Positions 1 through 9,285 are shown, numbered from the stretch's first letter. The stretch is 64,000 nucleotides of DNA from Proteobacteria bacterium ST_bin16 (GCA_002083595.1 MSXT01000009.1:1-64000), one strand, 5' to 3'. The notes: generated by a model not told the origin, from the sequence alone. Numbers and translations: made by a program.

Positions 1-707
1 TCGGTTCTACCTGTATAGATATAACGTGCTACAGGATCATTAGCAATTTTTTCTGATTTTGCAGCAAGTGCCCGGAGCGGGCTCAACATTTGGTGAATCA
101 CGGTAAAACTGATCAAACTGCCAACCGTACAACCTGCTAAAGCAAAAAGTAACGAAATTTGCTCGGCCACCGCCAATCCGGTGAAAAGCAGCGCAAAAAT
201 ACTCGTCACAGCCAATGCGATTTTGGTGGATAAACCGATTGGGAATTGAGTTAACTTAACCGCGTCCAGTTTCGAGCGCCGTTTATCATCGGCAGATTTT
301 TTTGACATGATCTTGGTGTACAAAGCATCTGCACGATCAACCCAGACTTTTTCCGGTTTTACCCGCACTGACTGATAACCGATAATTTTGCCGTCTTCAT
401 ATTGCGGACTGGCGAATGCATCAACCCAGTAGTGATCACCGCTTTTATGGCGGTTTTTTACCATCCCCATCCACGGATCACCTGCTTTCAGTGCATCCCA
501 CAGCATTGCGTAAGCTTCCGGAGGTACATCGGGGTGACGAATAATATTGTGGTTTTTATTCTCGAGTTCTTCCCAACTGAAACCACTCATTCGGATAAAG
601 TCTTCATTGACTGATGTGAGAGCACCTTTTAAATTCGTTGTCGAGATGATCACACAATCATTATTCATACCCATATCCCGCTGGGTAATTGGCTCATTTA
701 CTCTCAT
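1..707 (-). CDS. PAS-domain methyl-accepting chemotaxis receptor (Aer-like), truncated by window edge
   Basis: 235 codons are visible from an ATG at 707; the gene runs off the left edge. Residues about 10-110 form a PAS domain of the Aer type, with an NIIRHPDVP motif and a GDHYWVDAFASP stretch as in redox/oxygen-sensing receptors. Two hydrophobic segments follow (around residues 155-200), then the start of a HAMP-like region. The methyl-accepting signalling domain would lie outside the window. Family knowledge: such proteins sense energy or oxygen through a PAS-bound cofactor and signal to CheA. An alternative is a PAS-membrane protein with another output domain. An IS200-type end begins only 19 bp upstream of the start, so the native promoter may have been displaced. 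Confidence 0.85.
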   Translation of the reverse strand, partial: MRVNEPITQRDMGMNNDCVIISTTNLKGALTSVNEDFIRMSGFSWEELENKNHNIIRHPDVPPEAYAMLWDALKAGDPWMGMVKNRHKSGDHYWVDAFASPQYEDGKIIGYQSVRVKPEKVWVDRADALYTKIMSKKSADDKRRSKLDAVKLTQFPIGLSTKIALAVTSIFALLFTGLAVAEQISLLFALAGCTVGSLISFTVIHQMLSPLRALAAKSEKIANDPVARYIYTGRT

Positions 708-725
708 TGCATACCCCCACTATAG
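631..725 (-). repeat. Copy 1 of 95-bp duplicated chemoreceptor 5' end
   Basis: This stretch covers the first codons of the PAS/chemoreceptor gene plus 18 bp upstream, ending at CTATAG. It matches 1670-1764 closely (about a dozen substitutions and no gap by eye). Similarity stops exactly at the CTATAG, where the IS200-like end begins. Confidence 0.85.
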
Positions 726-908
726 TTGCACCTCCGGCAAAGCCGGAGATTTATTGAATGAACGCCTCAAAGGCGGCTAAACATCTAATTTCATTTGGTC
801 GTAGCATTTATCTTCATGCTCTTGGTTGCGGATATACGCCCTTACTATTCCTTCATCAAATCCGACCGTAAAAACAAAATACCCTGGAGCCGAGTTACTA
901 GCGTGCAA
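726..908 (-). mobile_element. IS200/IS605-family insertion sequence remnant (right end and tnpA tail)
   Basis: The reading frame ending at 777 (stop 777-779) encodes about 43 residues with the typical C-terminus of an IS200/IS605 TnpA: APGYFVFTVG, then IVRAYIRNQEHEDK and YDQMKL. Directly beyond the stop lie two perfect small hairpins, CTCCGGC-AAA-GCCGGAG (732-748) and CGCCT-CAA-AGGCG (763-775). These are the kind of subterminal structures recognised by these Y1 transposases. The catalytic HUH part and the left end are missing, so the element is dead. The inner border near 908 is an estimate from where the TnpA similarity fades. Confidence 0.7.
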
Positions 909-927
909 GAAAGCGATGTTATGCCGC

Positions 928-1383
928 TTAAAACAACCCCATGTACAACCAGCGATGGCTAAAATCATCGTTGGTTTTAGTAGTTGAACTACTGCAATCA
1001 CCAGAATAATCAAGTTGTATCTGCGGAAAATCGCAGAGCGAAAGCGCGCGTGCGGTACTAAGCAGAGTAAAACTATAACTACTCATTTGTTCCTGGCTGC
1101 TGTTGCTTACGCATGCATGATTTGCATCCGTGCCATTCTTCAAGCAGCTGACCACCTCTTCACTAGCGCGGATATCGTTGGAAGCAGCAGTGACTCGTAG
1201 TGTGTTAAGAATACTTTCATCCACGATATCAAAATATACACCGTGCAAATTCCCCATGGCACCACCGACTTGTTTTACTTTAAAAAGCAGCGCCCCTCCT
1301 ATCAATTCTTCCACTGTCACCCAAGCGATGGATTTTGCTTGATTGGCTGCCGTACCCTTAACTAGAAAAGATATTGTTGCCAT
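928..1383 (-). pseudogene. Hypothetical protein, probably truncated by the IS remnant
   Basis: The 151-residue reading frame starts at an ATG preceded by AGGAGG at good spacing, so the N-terminus is probably genuine. The sequence (ATISFLVKGTAANQAKS..., then SYSFTLLSTARALSLCDF and VQLDY-like text) resembles proteins of unknown function seen near RTX/type I secretion substrates. There is no signal peptide. The C-terminal residues become low-quality after about residue 125, and the frame stops just before the IS200 tail, which suggests the 3' end was lost. Function unknown. Confidence 0.45.
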
Positions 1384-1608
1384 GAATGCCTCCTGTATTA
1401 AATCTGTAATTACTACCTTGTTTAAGTGGTAGTGTTTCGTAACACAGGCGTAACTATAAATTGAGAAAGCAATTCAATTGTGAAGCGAATGTAAACTCTT
1501 TGTTAAATGCTAGTCACGATTGATCAAAATGACACTGACATGCCATAGATACATCATTGATTAGTATTAGCGCGAACAATGATCAAAGAACCTTAGGTGT
1601 AAGAATTC

Positions 1609-1746
1609 CTAGCATTGTTTACAGTATTCAGGAGAATACTGTAGATGAATATACACAAACGCACTCGCTAAATTGGTTGTCGAGATGATCACACAGTCAT
1701 TATTCATTCCCATATCCCGCAAGGTAACCGGCTCATTTACTCTCAT
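1609..1746 (-). pseudogene. Truncated duplicate of the PAS/chemoreceptor N-terminus
   Basis: An ATG at 1746 opens 26 codons nearly identical to the start of the receptor at 707 (MRVNEPVTLRDMGMNNDC...). It then passes into about 19 unrelated codons and stops at 1609. It is a broken 5' copy and no PAS core remains. The upstream flank retains sequence beyond CTATAG that is missing from the intact copy, so it may preserve the ancestral promoter side. Confidence 0.75.
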
Positions 1747-1764
1747 TGCATACTCCTACTATAG
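1670..1764 (-). repeat. Copy 2 of 95-bp duplicated chemoreceptor 5' end
   Basis: This is the partner of the repeat at 631-725, in the same orientation and 1039 bp away. It ends at the same CTATAG. Beyond it (1765 onward) the sequence is AT-rich and unlike the region beyond copy 1. Confidence 0.85.
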
Positions 1765-2090
1765 CGATTAAGAAAAAGTAAGAGTTTTCTTACGGCAAAA
1801 AATTTTACACCTTTAGTTTTTAAAATATCATTTGAAATGAAATAAATTTATATTTAATAATAAATTATTAAAAAATTAATTATTACAACAAGATTTATTT
1901 ATAAAACTAGTGATATTGCTAAATTTATTGATTTAAGAAATCTTAGTAGCACGAATAATGATTAATGAATGTAGGAAAATTTACCAACAATAAGGTTATT
2001 AGATGTAGGAATATTAACCTACGAGGAAATTGATGGTAAGCATTTAATGCTTAAATTGGAATCTTAAATTCAGAACTCCGTCATTGCAAT
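1765..2090. other. AT-rich intergenic region with TAGG/CCTA palindromes
   Basis: No gene is visible. It contains a hairpin GTAAGA-GTTT-TCTTAC (1778-1793) and a long A/T-rich run. Two related dyads follow: GTAGGAAAATTTACC (1971-1985) and GTAGGAATATTAACCTAC (2005-2022). A third relative, CTTAGGTGTAAGAATTCCTAG, sits at 1592-1612. These may be operator half-sites of a LuxR/NarL-type regulator; that is inference. Confidence 0.4.
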
Positions 2091-2558
2091 TCAGACTTTT
2101 CTAACTGGAATCCGCCAAATATAAAAGGCCAGTATGCTGCCGATTACAACCAGCATTATTTTCTGCCATAGTTCAGGCACAATCAGAATTGAACTGCCAA
2201 ATGACAATGTCATCAAAAAATATACCCAGCGTTTAACACGCTGCGGAATACTGCGATAGAGCGTCCATTCACGAATGATCGGTCCGGCAATCCGGTTTTC
2301 CAGCAATTTACGATGAAAGTGCTCGGAGCCGCGTGCGAAACAGGCCGCCGCCAGTAACACAAACGGCGTCGTTGGTAATACCGGCAAAATTGCCCCTAAT
2401 ACGGCTAGAAATAACGCCACAAAGCCAGCGCCAAGATACATGGCGCGCACCACAGGCGAATCATGCAGGCATAATAAATCGGCCGCTTGTTGCTCCGCTA
2501 ACGGCTGCTCGTTCCCGCCGGTTTCACGTTGTTCGGGTAAGTGCATATTGGATGTCAT
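2091..2558 (-). CDS. YbaN/DUF454 family inner-membrane protein
   Basis: About 155 residues from the ATG at 2558; an earlier in-frame ATG at 2594 adds twelve hydrophobic residues but looks less likely. After a polar N-terminal stretch there are hydrophobic segments including the family signature VLGAILPVLPTTPFVLLAAACFARGS, then two more membrane spans near the C-terminus. The SEHFHRKLL and GPIIREW motifs are typical of DUF454/YbaN. The biochemical role of the family is unknown. The gene is divergent from the FKBP gene. Confidence 0.85.
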   Translation of the reverse strand: MTSNMHLPEQRETGGNEQPLAEQQAADLLCLHDSPVVRAMYLGAGFVALFLAVLGAILPVLPTTPFVLLAAACFARGSEHFHRKLLENRIAGPIIREWTLYRSIPQRVKRWVYFLMTLSFGSSILIVPELWQKIMLVVIGSILAFYIWRIPVRKV

Positions 2559-2729
2559 AAAGAAAAAAGCTGTTACCGTAAAAATACTGCACACTATGTG
2601 CTTTGATCAAACCCTGGTAAAAACGATCCCTTCAAGTAGCCAGTGATAAAAAGAATTGATGTTACCAGTTATAATATGCAAGCGTTAATTGCTAAAATTA
2701 GCCGGATTTTATTTATTCTCGAGGAAACC

Positions 2730-3182
2730 ATGCGTACTATTAAAACACTATTTCACTTAAGTTTCGTTCTGCTGGCACTGACACTGCTGCCCCAGACTGT
2801 CTTCGCTGCATCGTCCGATGGTCCCGCGTTTCAAAAAATCGATACCAAAACAGGCGCCGGCGAAGAAGCGGAAATTGGAAAAACCGTCAGCGTACATTAT
2901 ACCGGCTGGCTCTACGATGAAAGCGCGCCCGACAAAAAAGGCAAGAAATTCGATAGCTCCTATGATCGTAAGGAACATTTTTCTTTCATGCTCGGTGCAG
3001 GACGTGTGATCAAAGGCTGGGATCAAGGTGTTCAAGGCATGAAAGTCGGCGGGCAGCGCACGCTGATTATTCCGTCCTCAATGGCTTATGGCTCGCGCGG
3101 TGCTGGCAACGTCATTCCCCCGGATGCAACCTTGATATTTGACGTCGAACTCATCAGTCTGAAAGCAGGCGCGTATCATTAG
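2730..3182 (+). CDS. Periplasmic FKBP-type peptidyl-prolyl cis-trans isomerase
   Basis: 150 residues from the ATG at 2730, which follows GAGGA at good spacing; a farther upstream ATG (2643) would add 29 residues before an obvious signal peptide. Residues 1-26 form a cleavable signal (…LLPQTVFA). Residues about 40-147 are a single FKBP domain with VHYTGWLYD, FDSSYDR, VIKGWDQGVQGM and IPPDATLIFDVEL. The family catalyses isomerisation of X-Pro bonds during protein folding, here in the periplasm. The gene stands alone. Confidence 0.92.
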   Translation: MRTIKTLFHLSFVLLALTLLPQTVFAASSDGPAFQKIDTKTGAGEEAEIGKTVSVHYTGWLYDESAPDKKGKKFDSSYDRKEHFSFMLGAGRVIKGWDQGVQGMKVGGQRTLIIPSSMAYGSRGAGNVIPPDATLIFDVELISLKAGAYH

Positions 3183-3362
3183 CCTAAGCTGCTTATCCGG
3201 GTTCCGGTAAATTTCGTAAATTGAGCAATCAGATTGATTTTGTAACAATTTCTGAGCGGCTCAATTTACCCCCGGTTAGAAATTTATATCATCAACACCA
3301 TATCCATCTAAAATGTTTTGAACACTTCGCTAACTCGCTGTAGAAATTGACAGGGCATCGCT

Positions 3363-6300
3363 ATGACTCCGACCTCGCAGCAACGTGTTATTCGATACAA
3401 ACGGCTGAGCATTACCCTCGGCGTGATTGCGGTTCTGATTGCCGTATTAGCTGCGCTTGGCACATATTGGCTGCCCGGTTATGCCAAATCCCAGCTCGAA
3501 ATCCGTTTGTCAGAAATTCTGCAACGCCCGGTAACAGTTGCATCGATTGAACTAAAACCGCGCACGCTCGAGTTGAACATACAGGGTTTCCGCATAGACG
3601 AGAAAGCCGATAACGCTGAAGCGAACACGGCTCTTTTTTCCTTCAACACGCTGCACATTGGCCTCAGCCTGGAATCGCTCAAGCAACGCGCCGCTGTGGT
3701 TTCGTCCATCACCCTGACAGAACCGCAACTGCATCTGGTGCGGAAAAGCAAAGATCAGTTGAATATCTCCGATTTACTTGAACGGTTTAATCAACCGGCG
3801 GAACCGGAGGATACTGCAAATAAAACCGTTATTCCTTTTTCAATCAGCAATATCGCTATTCAAGGCGGGCGTGTTGAATTTATCGATCAGCACGAAAATG
3901 CCGAGCACAGCATCAGTGAAATCAATTTCGGTATTCCAATCATCGCCAATACCGGCGGTACGCAAAACGACTGGATAGCACCGCATTTCAGCGCGAAAAT
4001 TAACGGCGCGCTTCTATCACTGGACGGCAAATTGCGTCCTTTTGCCGCCACTCAGGAAGCAACGCTGACTTTTAAGCTGGATAATGCGGATTTAACCCGC
4101 TTTGACCGCTATGTCACTTTGCCGGAAGGAATTCGTCTGCTTTCCGGTTTCTACGACAGTAACCTGAATCTCTCTTTCACCCAGGAAACGGATAAAGAAC
4201 CGCAAATAGAAGTGACCGGCGCCACTTCGCTACGGCAGCTCACCCTTAAGAATAGTGCCGTAGCCGCGCCTTATCAGGCGCAATTGAAACATTTGAATAT
4301 CGCGCTGACCAAAGCCGATCCGACCGGAAAGCAACCTTCGCGGATAAAACTCCATATCGACCAAGCCGCACTGACGCGCGATGGCGAAAAAGAACCGGCG
4401 CTATCGCTCGCCAAATTGGCCATTCCTGATATCACCATCAATACCGCGGCACAAAAAATTGCCTTGGGCACCATTACACTGGACGGATTTAACACAACAT
4501 TACGCCGTGATGCGCAGGGAAATCTCGATCTTTCCCGGCTGTTTGAATCTTCCGGGTCTGCCGAGCCTTCCGTGAGCGCACCGGCAGAGCGGGTGCTGAT
4601 TCCGATTCCGGGCAGAAAACCCGCCCGTCCTGCCAACGCTACCCAAACAGCCGGAAAAGAACCACAGCAGCAGAAACTCGCGCGTTCAGATAGCGACAGC
4701 AGCGAAAAAAAATCCTCAGCCAGTAAGCCTTGGGTGCCGCACATCAAAAGCATCCAATTCAAATCGGCCAAGCTGCGCTATGAAGATTTGTCGCTCACGA
4801 AAGTCACTCCGATGGTTATCGATTCGCTCGATTTGGCGCTGGAAGACATCGATCTTGACGGCGTAGAGCCGCTGCAACTCACGTTACAAGGACAAGTCAA
4901 TCAACACGGCAGCATCAAAACTAGCGGTGCACTGGCATGGTCGCCGTTGTCAGCGGACTTGCTGCTGAACCTCAATGCGGTTGATTTGGTATCGCTGCAA
5001 GGCTGGCTGGGCGATAAACTCACCGCGCTGCTCACCAGCGGCGATATTTCTTTCGCAGGAAATTTCAAAGCCAGCGGCGATCCGTTAAAAATTCAACTGA
5101 GCGGTGAAGGAAAACTAGGCAATTTCAATATCTTCGATAGCAAAAATGCCTATGATTTGCTGCGCTGGAAAAAACTGGAAATCGGCCACCTCAACTTCAC
5201 CAATGATCCGCTGCTGGTGGATATCAACACACTTTATTTGAGCGATTTCTTTGCGCGCATGATCATTCAGCCGGATGGCACGCTCAATCTGAAACAAATT
5301 ATTCAAACCGGAAAACCGGCGGAACCGGTTGCATCGATTGCTGCAGCGGCATCCAAGGATCTTGGCGCAACCAGGGCAAAAAGCGAAACACCGGTGCATA
5401 TCGGCAAGATTTACCTGCAACAAGGCAACATCGATTTCAACGACCGGTTTATTAAACCGAATTACCGCGCCAAGCTGACCGCGCTTGCTGGCCAGGTTGG
5501 CCCGCTCAATCCGGGCAAATCAGGAAAAGTCGATATCCGCGGCATGGTCAGCAAAACCGCGCCTTTGCATATTCAAGGAACCATCGATCCGTTCAGTGCC
5601 GAATTGCTGCTGGATATCGTTGCACAGGTTAAAGGTATCGATCTGCCGCCATTTAGCCCTTATTCTGGAAAATATATCGGTTATGAAATTGAGAAGGGAA
5701 AACTGTCGGCTGACGTCAATTACCAGATCGAGAATGGCGCATTGACAGCAGATAACAAGATTTTTATCGATCAATTTACCCTCGGCGAGAAAGTCGAGAG
5801 TGAAAATGCAGTATCGCTCCCGCTCGATCTCGCCATCTCGCTGCTTAAGAATCGCCGCGGTGAAATCAATCTTCATCTGCCGCTGAAGGGCTCCATCGAC
5901 GATCCCGACTTCAATCTCGGCGACATTGTCTTTTCAGCGTTTATCAACATGATCTCCAAAGCGATCACCTCGCCTTTTGCACTGCTTGGTTCGGTGTTTG
6001 AAGGCGGTGAAGAATTGTCCGAGATTTCCTTTACACCCGGTTTTGCGGATATCGAGACCGAATCCGCGCAGCGCCTGGAAACCTTGGCCGGAATTTTAAA
6101 AGACCGCTCATCACTGCAACTGGAAATTTCCGGCCGTGTCGATCCGGATGCGGATCACGAAGGACTCAAGCTGGCCATGTTGCAAAACAAAGTCAAAGCG
6201 CAGAAATTGGCCGAGGATACCAAAAAAGGCATCGCCAGCGGCGCCATCGCGGATATCAAATTGACACCGCAGGAATACAACAAATATCTTGAAATTGCCT

Positions 6301-6569
6301 ACAAAAAAGAATCTTTCGATAAACCCAAGAACGCCATCGGATTGGCCAAAAGCCTTCCCAGCGCTGAAATGGAGCAACTCATTCTGAACCATCTCACAGT
6401 TACCGACAGCGACTTGCAAGCGCTGGCCGAGAACCGCGCCACCGCTGCGCGCAACTGGCTGGTCGAAACTGGCGGGATTTCCAGCGAGCGCATTTTTGTC
6501 GTCGGTATCCACGAAACCGGCGAGGATGCTCAAAAGAAAGGCAGCAAAGCTGAGTTTTCATTGAAATAA
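3363..6569 (+). CDS. DUF748 family AsmA-like envelope protein
   Basis: 1068 residues. A single membrane anchor (about residues 18-40) is followed by a very long periplasmic region of repeated beta-rich AsmA/DUF748-type units. A low-complexity linker rich in Ser, Lys and Ala occurs near residues 400-455. The last 170 residues include an OmpA-like stretch (LEISGRVDPDADHEGL and a closing …RIFVVG). Family knowledge places AsmA-like proteins between inner and outer membranes, where several move lipids; no specific substrate can be inferred here. It may be cotranscribed with the next two genes. Confidence 0.85.
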   Translation: MTPTSQQRVIRYKRLSITLGVIAVLIAVLAALGTYWLPGYAKSQLEIRLSEILQRPVTVASIELKPRTLELNIQGFRIDEKADNAEANTALFSFNTLHIGLSLESLKQRAAVVSSITLTEPQLHLVRKSKDQLNISDLLERFNQPAEPEDTANKTVIPFSISNIAIQGGRVEFIDQHENAEHSISEINFGIPIIANTGGTQNDWIAPHFSAKINGALLSLDGKLRPFAATQEATLTFKLDNADLTRFDRYVTLPEGIRLLSGFYDSNLNLSFTQETDKEPQIEVTGATSLRQLTLKNSAVAAPYQAQLKHLNIALTKADPTGKQPSRIKLHIDQAALTRDGEKEPALSLAKLAIPDITINTAAQKIALGTITLDGFNTTLRRDAQGNLDLSRLFESSGSAEPSVSAPAERVLIPIPGRKPARPANATQTAGKEPQQQKLARSDSDSSEKKSSASKPWVPHIKSIQFKSAKLRYEDLSLTKVTPMVIDSLDLALEDIDLDGVEPLQLTLQGQVNQHGSIKTSGALAWSPLSADLLLNLNAVDLVSLQGWLGDKLTALLTSGDISFAGNFKASGDPLKIQLSGEGKLGNFNIFDSKNAYDLLRWKKLEIGHLNFTNDPLLVDINTLYLSDFFARMIIQPDGTLNLKQIIQTGKPAEPVASIAAAASKDLGATRAKSETPVHIGKIYLQQGNIDFNDRFIKPNYRAKLTALAGQVGPLNPGKSGKVDIRGMVSKTAPLHIQGTIDPFSAELLLDIVAQVKGIDLPPFSPYSGKYIGYEIEKGKLSADVNYQIENGALTADNKIFIDQFTLGEKVESENAVSLPLDLAISLLKNRRGEINLHLPLKGSIDDPDFNLGDIVFSAFINMISKAITSPFALLGSVFEGGEELSEISFTPGFADIETESAQRLETLAGILKDRSSLQLEISGRVDPDADHEGLKLAMLQNKVKAQKLAEDTKKGIASGAIADIKLTPQEYNKYLEIAYKKESFDKPKNAIGLAKSLPSAEMEQLILNHLTVTDSDLQALAENRATAARNWLVETGGISSERIFVVGIHETGEDAQKKGSKAEFSLK

Positions 6570-6639
6570 GCGTTCGCGCAATGTCCATACAACCGCATCC
6601 GATTAACCCGCTTCGATAACCATCACTTATTCTGACCCA

Positions 6640-7152
6640 ATGAAAAACCTGACCTCGCTATTTTTTGCAAAATTGGCTCGTCCACTGCTCATCCTCGCGC
6701 TGGGCTTTTTGATCGCAATGCCATCCCAGTCGGCCGGAACACTCAACATCAATCCGCAAGATGCGCCTGACGCCTGCAATAAGCGCACGGCTCAGGTTAG
6801 GGTGACGGTAAAAAATGTGACGGCCGGTGGTGCTTTAAACATCGAGTTGTACGATGATCCGGATCATTTTCTCTCCAAAAAAGGGCGCAAACGCAAAGTG
6901 CGCATTCCGGCAGCCGCGGGGCAGCAAACCGCTTGCATCAATCTTGAACGGGCTGGCACTTATGCCGTGGCGGTTTATCAGGACTTGGACGGTGACCGGA
7001 AATTAAAAAAGAACTGGAATCTGTTACCGCTCGAACCTTTTGGCCTATCGAACAATCCTGAACAACCTGCCGGTTTTCCCAGATTCAGCGATTCCGCATT
7101 TACCACCGGCAAGCTCGGCGCGGATATCGTGATCAAGCTGCAGCAGCCTTAA
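6640..7152 (+). CDS. DUF2141 domain secreted protein
   Basis: 170 residues. An N-terminal signal peptide (residues about 1-31, ending at SQSAG) precedes a DUF2141 domain with the motif YAVAVYQDLDGDRKLKKNW followed by EPFGLSNN, characteristic of this family. Function is unknown; family members are periplasmic or exported beta-sandwich proteins. The gene lies 70 bp after the DUF748 gene and ends 9 bp before the hydrolase, consistent with one transcription unit. Confidence 0.88.
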   Translation: MKNLTSLFFAKLARPLLILALGFLIAMPSQSAGTLNINPQDAPDACNKRTAQVRVTVKNVTAGGALNIELYDDPDHFLSKKGRKRKVRIPAAAGQQTACINLERAGTYAVAVYQDLDGDRKLKKNWNLLPLEPFGLSNNPEQPAGFPRFSDSAFTTGKLGADIVIKLQQP

Positions 7153-7161
7153 TGCGCGTGC

Positions 7162-7980
7162 ATGCTGCGTATGCTGCTCAATCTGCTGATCGCGCTGGTT
7201 GTCGCGTATGTAGTGATTGTTCTGCTGGTGTATTTTGGTCAATCCCGCCTGGTTTATTTCCCGGAAAAACAGCTCGGCAATACTCCTGGCGCAGTCGGGC
7301 TGGATTACAGCGCCGTCAGCATTTCAACCAGCGACGGCGAAACATTGCATGGCTGGTGGATGCCCGTGCCGGATGCCAAAGGCACGGTATTGTTCTTTCA
7401 TGGCAACGCCGGCAATATTTCCCATCGCATCAATTACCTGACCATGTTCAAACGGCTGGGGTATGACACGTTATTGTTCGATTATCGCGGTTATGGCCAG
7501 AGCAGCGGCACACCGTCGGAATCCGGCACGTATCTGGATGCGCAAGCAGCTTGGCATTATTTGACTGCAACCAAGGGGATTGCGCCTGAACGTATTGTTC
7601 TGTTCGGCGAATCGCTCGGCGGCGCGGTGGCAGCGTGGCTGGCAGCGCGGGAGAAACCCGGTTTGCTGGTGTTGGCTTCAACCTTTACCTCCGTTCCCGA
7701 ACTAGCCGGAGAAATTTACCCGTTTCTGCCGGTGCGGTGGATCAGCCGCTTTGCATACAACACGCTGGCATCGCTACAGTCGGTATCCTGCCCGGTTTTC
7801 ATCGCGCACAGCCCGCAGGATGACATCGTTCCGTTTCATCATGGCGAGCAGCTGTTTCAGACGGCACTGGAACCGAAGCAATTTTTACCGCTGGAAGGCG
7901 GTCACAATACCGGCTTCATTTTTATGCAACCCGCCTGGAAAAGAACCTTGGGCGCTTTTATGGATAAACACTTACGCTAA
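7162..7980 (+). CDS. Membrane-anchored alpha/beta hydrolase (BEM46/ABHD13-like)
   Basis: 272 residues. One N-terminal transmembrane segment (residues 5-25) anchors an alpha/beta hydrolase fold. Visible catalytic elements are the oxyanion HGNAGN at 80-85, nucleophile GESLGG with Ser151, an acid around Asp220/Asp221 (HSPQDD) and His248 (EGGHN). This is the YfhR/BEM46 group, often annotated as peptidase or esterase; the substrate is not known. The start follows the DUF2141 stop by 9 bp. Confidence 0.88.
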   Translation: MLRMLLNLLIALVVAYVVIVLLVYFGQSRLVYFPEKQLGNTPGAVGLDYSAVSISTSDGETLHGWWMPVPDAKGTVLFFHGNAGNISHRINYLTMFKRLGYDTLLFDYRGYGQSSGTPSESGTYLDAQAAWHYLTATKGIAPERIVLFGESLGGAVAAWLAAREKPGLLVLASTFTSVPELAGEIYPFLPVRWISRFAYNTLASLQSVSCPVFIAHSPQDDIVPFHHGEQLFQTALEPKQFLPLEGGHNTGFIFMQPAWKRTLGAFMDKHLR

Positions 7981-8000
7981 GGTAGGTGCTCATCGCGTCA

Positions 8001-8576
8001 TTAATCCCTTTGATTCCCGCGATCATGATCTTTCTTGCTGCGATTTCCGTGATCATCCTTATCGCGATTCTTGTGATCTCCTCGGCCCGGGTGATCGCGG
8101 TCACCGTGCCGGCCTTGAGAATTTTCTTGCGGATAGCGGCGTGATTCATCGTAGCGGTCGCGATAACGATCCGAATCGCGCCCCTCATCATGTCGGCCCG
8201 GATTATCGTATTGTCTGCTTGGATACATCTGCTGGCTCTGATAATGCGGCAGATAAACATCGTTGTACCAGTTCCGTTGCACAAAATAGACCGGTTGATA
8301 GCAGGCATTGTAACGATGACAGTATTTGTCCCACCGTTTGGCATGGCCGGGTGGCACGTACAGATAAACCGGCTGCTGCTGAACTGCGACAGTGGGAGGA
8401 ATGGCCAAAACAGGGTTCGGATAAATCAACTGCGGCACCGGATATTGAGTGCCCAACGTGATCTGACCGTAAAATCCAGGCTGACCGATGCTGATGGTAA
8501 CCCCGACATCACTGGCCAATACTGGTACCGGAATAACTGAAATCATTACTGCCAGTAAAAAATTTCGCATCTGCAT
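8001..8576 (-). CDS. Secreted hypothetical protein with charged repetitive tail
   Basis: 191 residues. A signal peptide (about residues 1-22, ending VLAS) is followed by a Pro/Gln/Tyr-rich middle with PVYLYVPPGHAKRW. The C-terminus, about 60 residues, is dominated by Asp, Arg, His, Lys and Gly. This tail is probably disordered. Similar short proteins are common in betaproteobacteria without known function. It runs convergent with the hydrolase, whose stop is only about 20 bp away. Confidence 0.7.
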   Translation of the reverse strand: MQMRNFLLAVMISVIPVPVLASDVGVTISIGQPGFYGQITLGTQYPVPQLIYPNPVLAIPPTVAVQQQPVYLYVPPGHAKRWDKYCHRYNACYQPVYFVQRNWYNDVYLPHYQSQQMYPSRQYDNPGRHDEGRDSDRYRDRYDESRRYPQENSQGRHGDRDHPGRGDHKNRDKDDHGNRSKKDHDRGNQRD

Positions 8577-8772
8577 ACCTCTTAGTCATGATTGAAATGG
8601 AAGCGGCCCTTTTGCCGTCCAGCTTATCAGGAAACACTTTTGACTGAATAGTACTGCACTCGCCGTAAAAAAAGTAAAAAATAAATCAATGCCTAAAAAC
8701 GATTCGCTTCACCTATAATCATTACCGGCAAATTGCTCTGTTTTTCCGTAACGTACGATCCCGGAGCCGAAA

Positions 8773-9285
8773 ATTTCTGATATTGAACACGATATTTATG
8801 ACCTGGCGGTAAAAACAGGGCAGAACCTCGCTCAACGCGCCTGGATGCTGGTAACCGCGGAATCCTGCACCGGCGGCTGGGTAGGGCAAGCGGTCACGGC
8901 GGTGTCCGGCAGCTCGGCTTGGTACGAGCGTGGATATATCACTTACAGCAATACCGCCAAATGCGAAATGCTGGGCGTGCAACAAGCCACTTTGGATCAA
9001 TACGGCGCGGTATCCCCGCAAACCGCGCAGGAGATGGCCATTGGCGCGCTCAACCGCAGCCATGCGCACATCAGTGTATCGATTACCGGAATTGCCGGAC
9101 CGGATGGCGGCACAGCCATCAAACCAGTCGGCATGGTGTGCTTCGCCTGGGCGGCTCAGGATGGCTTAGTACAACAAGAAACGTGTTATTTTAGCGGCGA
9201 CCGCGAAGCCGTCCGGCGTCAGGCCGTGGCTACAGCGTTACAGGGTATCTTGCGGATATTGGACAATGCAACGGCTGTAGCCTGA
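8773..9285 (+). CDS. pncC: Nicotinamide-nucleotide amidohydrolase (CinA C-terminal domain), apparent ATT start
   Basis: The protein deamidates NMN to nicotinic acid mononucleotide in NAD salvage. The conserved core TAESCTGGW, SSAWYERGYITYSN, GAVSPQTAQEMA and SITGIAGPDGG is intact, with Ser31 the presumed nucleophile. The first ATG (8845) would remove the normal N-terminal helix. The frame is open upstream to 8752 and contains no ATG, GTG or TTG there. An ATT at 8773 preceded by GGAG six bases upstream gives 170 residues beginning SDIEHDIYDLAVKTG, which matches the family length and N-terminal pattern. Either ATT is the real start or the ATG has mutated. Confidence 0.88.
   Translation: MSDIEHDIYDLAVKTGQNLAQRAWMLVTAESCTGGWVGQAVTAVSGSSAWYERGYITYSNTAKCEMLGVQQATLDQYGAVSPQTAQEMAIGALNRSHAHISVSITGIAGPDGGTAIKPVGMVCFAWAAQDGLVQQETCYFSGDREAVRRQAVATALQGILRILDNATAVA

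Noticed and set aside
8187..8540. 116-codon + strand frame opposite the secreted hypothetical gene
   Set aside because: The minus-strand frame has a signal peptide and a matching start; the + frame is a shadow.
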